The notes under the pieces are model-generated. The model saw only the letters and a program-made list of their open reading frames with translations. It was not told the origin of the DNA and did not search any database. A stretch of DNA of 64,000 nt. Origin: Diplosphaera chodatii (lineage: Eukaryota > Chlorophyta > Trebouxiophyceae > Prasiolales > Stichococcaceae). The position numbers were made by a program, and so were the translations under genes. Where the stretch lies: NCBI GenBank assembly GCA_032358165.1, contig JAALGY010000059.1:682001-746000 (forward strand). The letters run 5' to 3'. Below are positions 60,834 to 64,000 of this stretch, piece by piece. Each line of letters begins with the position of its first letter. Positions within the stretch are counted from its first letter, which is position 1.

Positions 60834-61434
60834 ATGATAACATCGTCCACGACCACGCCACCCTGCCAGCCTCCCGTCGCCCCACCAACTCCTGGCTGTA
60901 CATGCCTCTCATCCTCGACGCCGTCCACATGCCACTTGCAGCCCGCCCTGACGCCCATGCCTTTCCCCGCCCTCCCGCCTTCGTCCAACATGTGCGGGCA
61001 CTCAGAGCCGTCTTCGCACGGCAGCCTGTCCCCATCACACTCGCCGTCATCCAGCACACGTACCACCTCGACGCCCACGCCCACATTGCCGCCCACCACC
61101 AGGAACACCTCCTCGGCCTCGACGCACCACTTGGTCAGCGCATCGCCATGTACAGCCTGCAGCTGATTCGAGACGCACTGGCGTCCCAGGCGGCAGTCAT
61201 GGCCAACCCTCCGCCGCCGAGCACCACGGCCTCCCCCAGCACAGCCGACACCGCCGTCACCACCGCCGCTGTCACCCGCAGCCGACGTCGCGCCCGCAGT
61301 CCGCCCCGCGCGGGCTCCTCACAGGGCCATGTGCTCCCACCACCCCCACCTCTGCCACCACCCCCACCTCGACAGCCAGACGTCGCGCCCTCCACCTCTG
61401 CCCTGGCCCTTGTCCTACACCGTGCACCACAGCA
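60834..61434 (+). mobile_element. Unidentified island segment with an open frame
   Basis: The plus-strand frame stays open through this segment: VHDHATLPASRRPTNSWLYM PLILDAVHMPL..., then a Pro/Arg-rich part. It is present once in the window and sits between a LINE-A tail and the LINE-A pre-RT region. It could be part of LINE-B or of the LINE-A N-terminal region. I do not recognise a domain. Confidence 0.4.
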
Positions 61435-62603
61435 GGTACCTCGGGTAGTGGTGCTGCGCCACCTTTTGCCGACGGGAGCGAGCTCAACTCGCCCTTCACA
61501 GCCGGCGCCGTGCAAGAGGCTATAGGAGCCCTGCGCGGAGGCAAAGCAACGGTGGGGTTGCTCAAACTGGATGCTTTATCTGTTGCAGCGGCGCAGCTTG
61601 CACCCTGTCTTGCATGTATTTTTAACTCGTGTCAACGAGTTGCAGCATTGCCAAGGAGCTGGGCATTGTGCGGCATCACGCCAATTCATAAGGGGGGCGA
61701 CACATCTGATCCGGGTAATTACCGTGGCATTGCTGTTGGGTCTCTGTTGGCAAAACTATATGCTTGCATGCTTAACGAAAAGCTTATGAGGTGGACCGAG
61801 CAGCACCAGCTGCGCGCACGCGGACAGGCGGGCTTCCGCAAGGACCACCGCACCACCGATCAAACCTTCGTCGTTCGCACCCTCATCGAGAAGGCCAAGG
61901 CAGATAAGCAGCCTCTGTACTCTTGCTTTGTCGATTTCAAGAAGGCATACGATACTGTACCTCGTGATTTGCTTTGGGAGAAGCTGCAGCGGATTGGGGT
62001 GCATGGGGAGTTTCTGAGGGGGGTGCAGGCACTGTATGCTGATGTGCCAATGGCATTGCAGTTTGAGGGGGGAATGTCCGATACATTCCAGAGCACTTTG
62101 GGTGTTAAGCAGGGATGTCCACTATCTCCAACCCTTTTCGGGATTTACATTGACGATTTCCAAGCGGAGCTGGAGGCCGCTGGCGGGGACCTGGACCTGC
62201 CCACCCTGTGTGGTGTGCAGGCACCTGCCCTCCTCTATGCAGATGACCTGGACCTGGTGTCCACGTCCGTACGCGGCCTGCAGGCGCAGCTCGACCTGCT
62301 GGAGTCGTACTGCAAGCGCTGGCGCCTCACCGTCAACGTGAAGAAGACAAAGGTCGTGGTGTATGCAGCCCAGGCTGCTGCACCACCGGTTCTCACCTAC
62401 ATGCATGCCCCCATCGAAGTGCTGGACTCGTTTACCTATCTGGGGGTTGATATCTCTACTCGTAGTTCTTTTGCTGCCGCTAGCATCGGCAGAGCGGCCT
62501 CCGCCCAGCGCGCCGCACTTGCATTGCAGCATCGTTGCCATGACCTGAGCCTGCATGACCCAGTACTGCAGCTGCATTTGTTTGATGCACTAGTGCGTCC
62601 TGT

Positions 62604-62681
62604 AACCCTAAACATCCTTCCGGTCAAAGGTTCTCTTTTCCATCGCTATTTGCAACTTCCCTTACCGCTTTCCATTCCTGT
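62604..62681 (+). repeat. SINE/MITE-like partial insertion 1 in A10
   Basis: A 78-bp addition relative to A6, bounded by cctgt at 62599-62603 and again at 62677-62681. It contains the 3' portion of the element (aacatccttccggtcaaagg to taccgctttccatt). Confidence 0.88.
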
Positions 62682-62756
62682 TATGCTATACGGTGTTGAA
62701 ACATGGGGACCTGGGGCGTTATGTGGTACTGGCATGGATACTTGTGAGCTTGTTCA

Positions 62757-62801
62757 TGGAATGGAAAGCGGTAAGGGAAGTTGCAAATGGACAGCAGTTC
62801 A
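62757..62801 (-). repeat. SINE/MITE-like partial insertion 2 in A10
   Basis: A 45-bp addition bounded by gttca (62752-62756 and 62797-62801). It contains tggaatggaaagcggtaagg, the element end in antisense, plus a few unrelated bases. Confidence 0.85.
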
Positions 62802-62969
62802 GCGGAAATTCCTTCGGTCTGTTCTTGGCGTGCGCACAGGCACTCCCAACGTGGCGGTGTTGGGGGAGCTTGGGCGGTTCCCAGTGGCGCACACGGCAAC
62901 GCTGGCCATCTGCCGGTTCTGGAACCGGCTGGTCGCAATGCCGGACACCCGCCTCACCAAGCAGGCATT

Positions 62970-63210
62970 GGAATGGAAAGCGGTAAGGGAAGTTGCAAAT
63001 AGCGATGGAAAAGAGAACCTTTGACCGGAAGGCTGTTTGTGTATTGCGTTTTTCAACGACTTATATACACAAACAATGGAGGGCAGATTGCCGAGGCAAC
63101 CACTTGCATAGGGTGGGGTGGGTTGGTCCCGCACGGAACTAGACCCGAAACTTCCGCCACCGTCAGGGATCGAACCGAGTCCCTCACGATGTCCAATGAA
63201 TGGGTCCAAT
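62970..63210 (-). repeat. SINE/MITE-like full insertion 3 in A10
   Basis: A 241-bp element bounded by gcatt (62965-62969 and 63211-63215), a 5-bp target duplication. It is the full-length antisense form of the copy at 48322, with the B-box-like and TATA-like motifs kept. Confidence 0.92.
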
Positions 63211-63627
63211 GCATTCCTGGAGAACTGTGCTCTGGCCAGCCGGCCGGGGCGCAGCACCAGCAGCTCAGCATGCTGGGCTGCCCAGGTGTGTTCGTTCCTG
63301 CACTTCATGTCACCCATCGTTGACGGCGTGCCGCAGCGCATTGACACATCTGTTGTCACTGCACACCTGCAACGCCGCACCTTCGATGCTGTGAATGGCA
63401 GCGACTTGCGCAAAGTGCGTGAGTGGCTGGGAGTCAGGGGCCCTGTGAACGGTGACAACTACCAGTTGGCCGGCTACTTGCAGGCAGTCGCCTCCAAGAC
63501 CGGTCGTCGGCGGTTAGCACAGTTTCGCATGGGCAGTCACATGCTGGGGGTGGAGACAGGGAGGTGGCAGCGGCTGCCGCGGGCAGAGCGGCTGTGTCAG
63601 CGGTGTAGCTGCGGCGTGGTGGATGAT

Positions 63628-64000
63628 GACATTTGACATTGATTACATACTGGTGGTGGGCCATTTTGGCCTAGCCACAGGCTCTGGCGGAAAAACCCAG
63701 AGCAACATGCACAACGAGTCGTGTACGAAACCGTTCACTCCCCGCTGACAGAATGGTTCCACTCAATCCCGGTTGGATGCACACCCCTCCAACTCTGCAC
63801 ATTGATCATGACAACCCCGCAAAAAGGCTGCCAGTTGCCCGGCATCCTGCTGCATAAAGTCCGCCACTGATGTGATGTTGCTGTCCTCAAACAGCTCCGA
63901 ATGCTGCACCCTCTGATCTACTAGGGCTGGACACCCCCAGACCATATGCGCCTCATCATCCACCACGCCGCAGTTACACCGCTGACACAGCCGCTCTGCC
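63628..64000 (-). mobile_element. LINE-A copy A11, inserted antisense into A10, partial
   Basis: The antisense tail (catttgacattgattacata) begins right where A10 stops. The 3' UTR follows, then the C-terminal codons ending CASNRD at 63763, continuing to the window edge. Confidence 0.88.

Larger units (their letters stand above)
61435..63627 (+). pseudogene. LINE-A copy A10, most complete RT, with three small insertions
   Basis: The frame runs from the pre-RT part (AGAVQEAIGALRGGKATVGL) through the whole RT: HKGGDTSDPGNYRGIAVGS, FVDFKKAYDTVPRDLLW, GVKQGCPLSPTLFGIYIDD, LLYADDLDLVSTS and RLTVNVKKTKVVVYA. It carries three insertions of SINE/MITE-like sequence, at 62604-62681, 62757-62801 and 62970-63215. 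The first two leave the frame open; the third brings in a stop at 63022-63024. After it the LINE-A frame resumes (FLENCALASRPG...) and is cut at 63627, inside the zinc-knuckle codons, by an antisense LINE-A copy. Confidence 0.92.

Noticed and set aside
48322..63210. CRISPR-like array from the repeated 240-bp units
   Set aside because: Copies are dispersed, differ in orientation and are flanked by target duplications; these are mobile elements in eukaryotic DNA.

Overview
This is nuclear DNA from a eukaryote, most likely a green alga (Chlorophyta), and a trebouxiophyte of the Coccomyxa/Chlorella kind is my best guess. The evidence is moderately GC-rich DNA, genes split into many short exons by roughly 60-450 bp GT-AG introns, a plant-type ENO3-like enolase, a lysine-rich linker histone, a CsbD-like and an LEA-like stress protein, and non-LTR retrotransposons. 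The organism assignment is inference. Exon models were built by eye from reading frames and splice sites; they are exact where the summed exon lengths close in frame and approximate elsewhere.

Bases 1-48000 are a dense gene region with 17 genes on both strands. In order they are: the 5' part of a secreted multicopper oxidase (-); a large unrecognised helical-repeat protein (-); a PIG-L type de-N-acetylase (+), head-to-head with the previous gene across only 60 bp; a secreted GH5 cellulase with a Lys-Pro-Thr linker and a C-terminal fungal-type CBM1 (+); an LEA-like protein (-) and a CsbD-like protein (-), a small stress-protein pair; an FAD-dependent DAO-family oxidoreductase (+); an ENO3-like enolase with an in-frame TAG (-); a WW-domain protein (+); a TOG-domain protein (-); an RMD5-type subunit of the GID/CTLH ubiquitin ligase (-); histone H1 (+); an unrecognised protein with a 27-residue tandem repeat (+); an HAD phosphatase (+); a small UPF0642/LLP-like nucleolar protein (+); a DEK chromatin protein (-); and ZMAT2/Snu23, a tri-snRNP zinc-finger protein (+). 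Several genes lie as close divergent pairs that probably share promoters. H1, DEK, ZMAT2 and the UPF0642 protein are nuclear housekeeping functions.

Bases 48300-64000 hold no ordinary gene that I can see. They form a nested transposon island with at least four repeat families. LINE-A is a non-LTR retrotransposon whose 3' end is a short TCAATG-type repeat; more than ten truncated, inverted and mutually inserted copies are present. LINE-B is a second, different reverse transcriptase. A third family ends in (CAAA)n and carries a small conserved hydrophobic ORF. The fourth is a 240-250 bp SINE/MITE-like element with 4-5 bp target duplications that hit one LINE-A copy three times. The island also holds a 104-bp near-perfect inverted repeat and a 92-bp tandem array. 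Its structure resembles the nested LINE clusters known at chromosome ends or centromeres in coccoid green algae, but nothing here proves that location.
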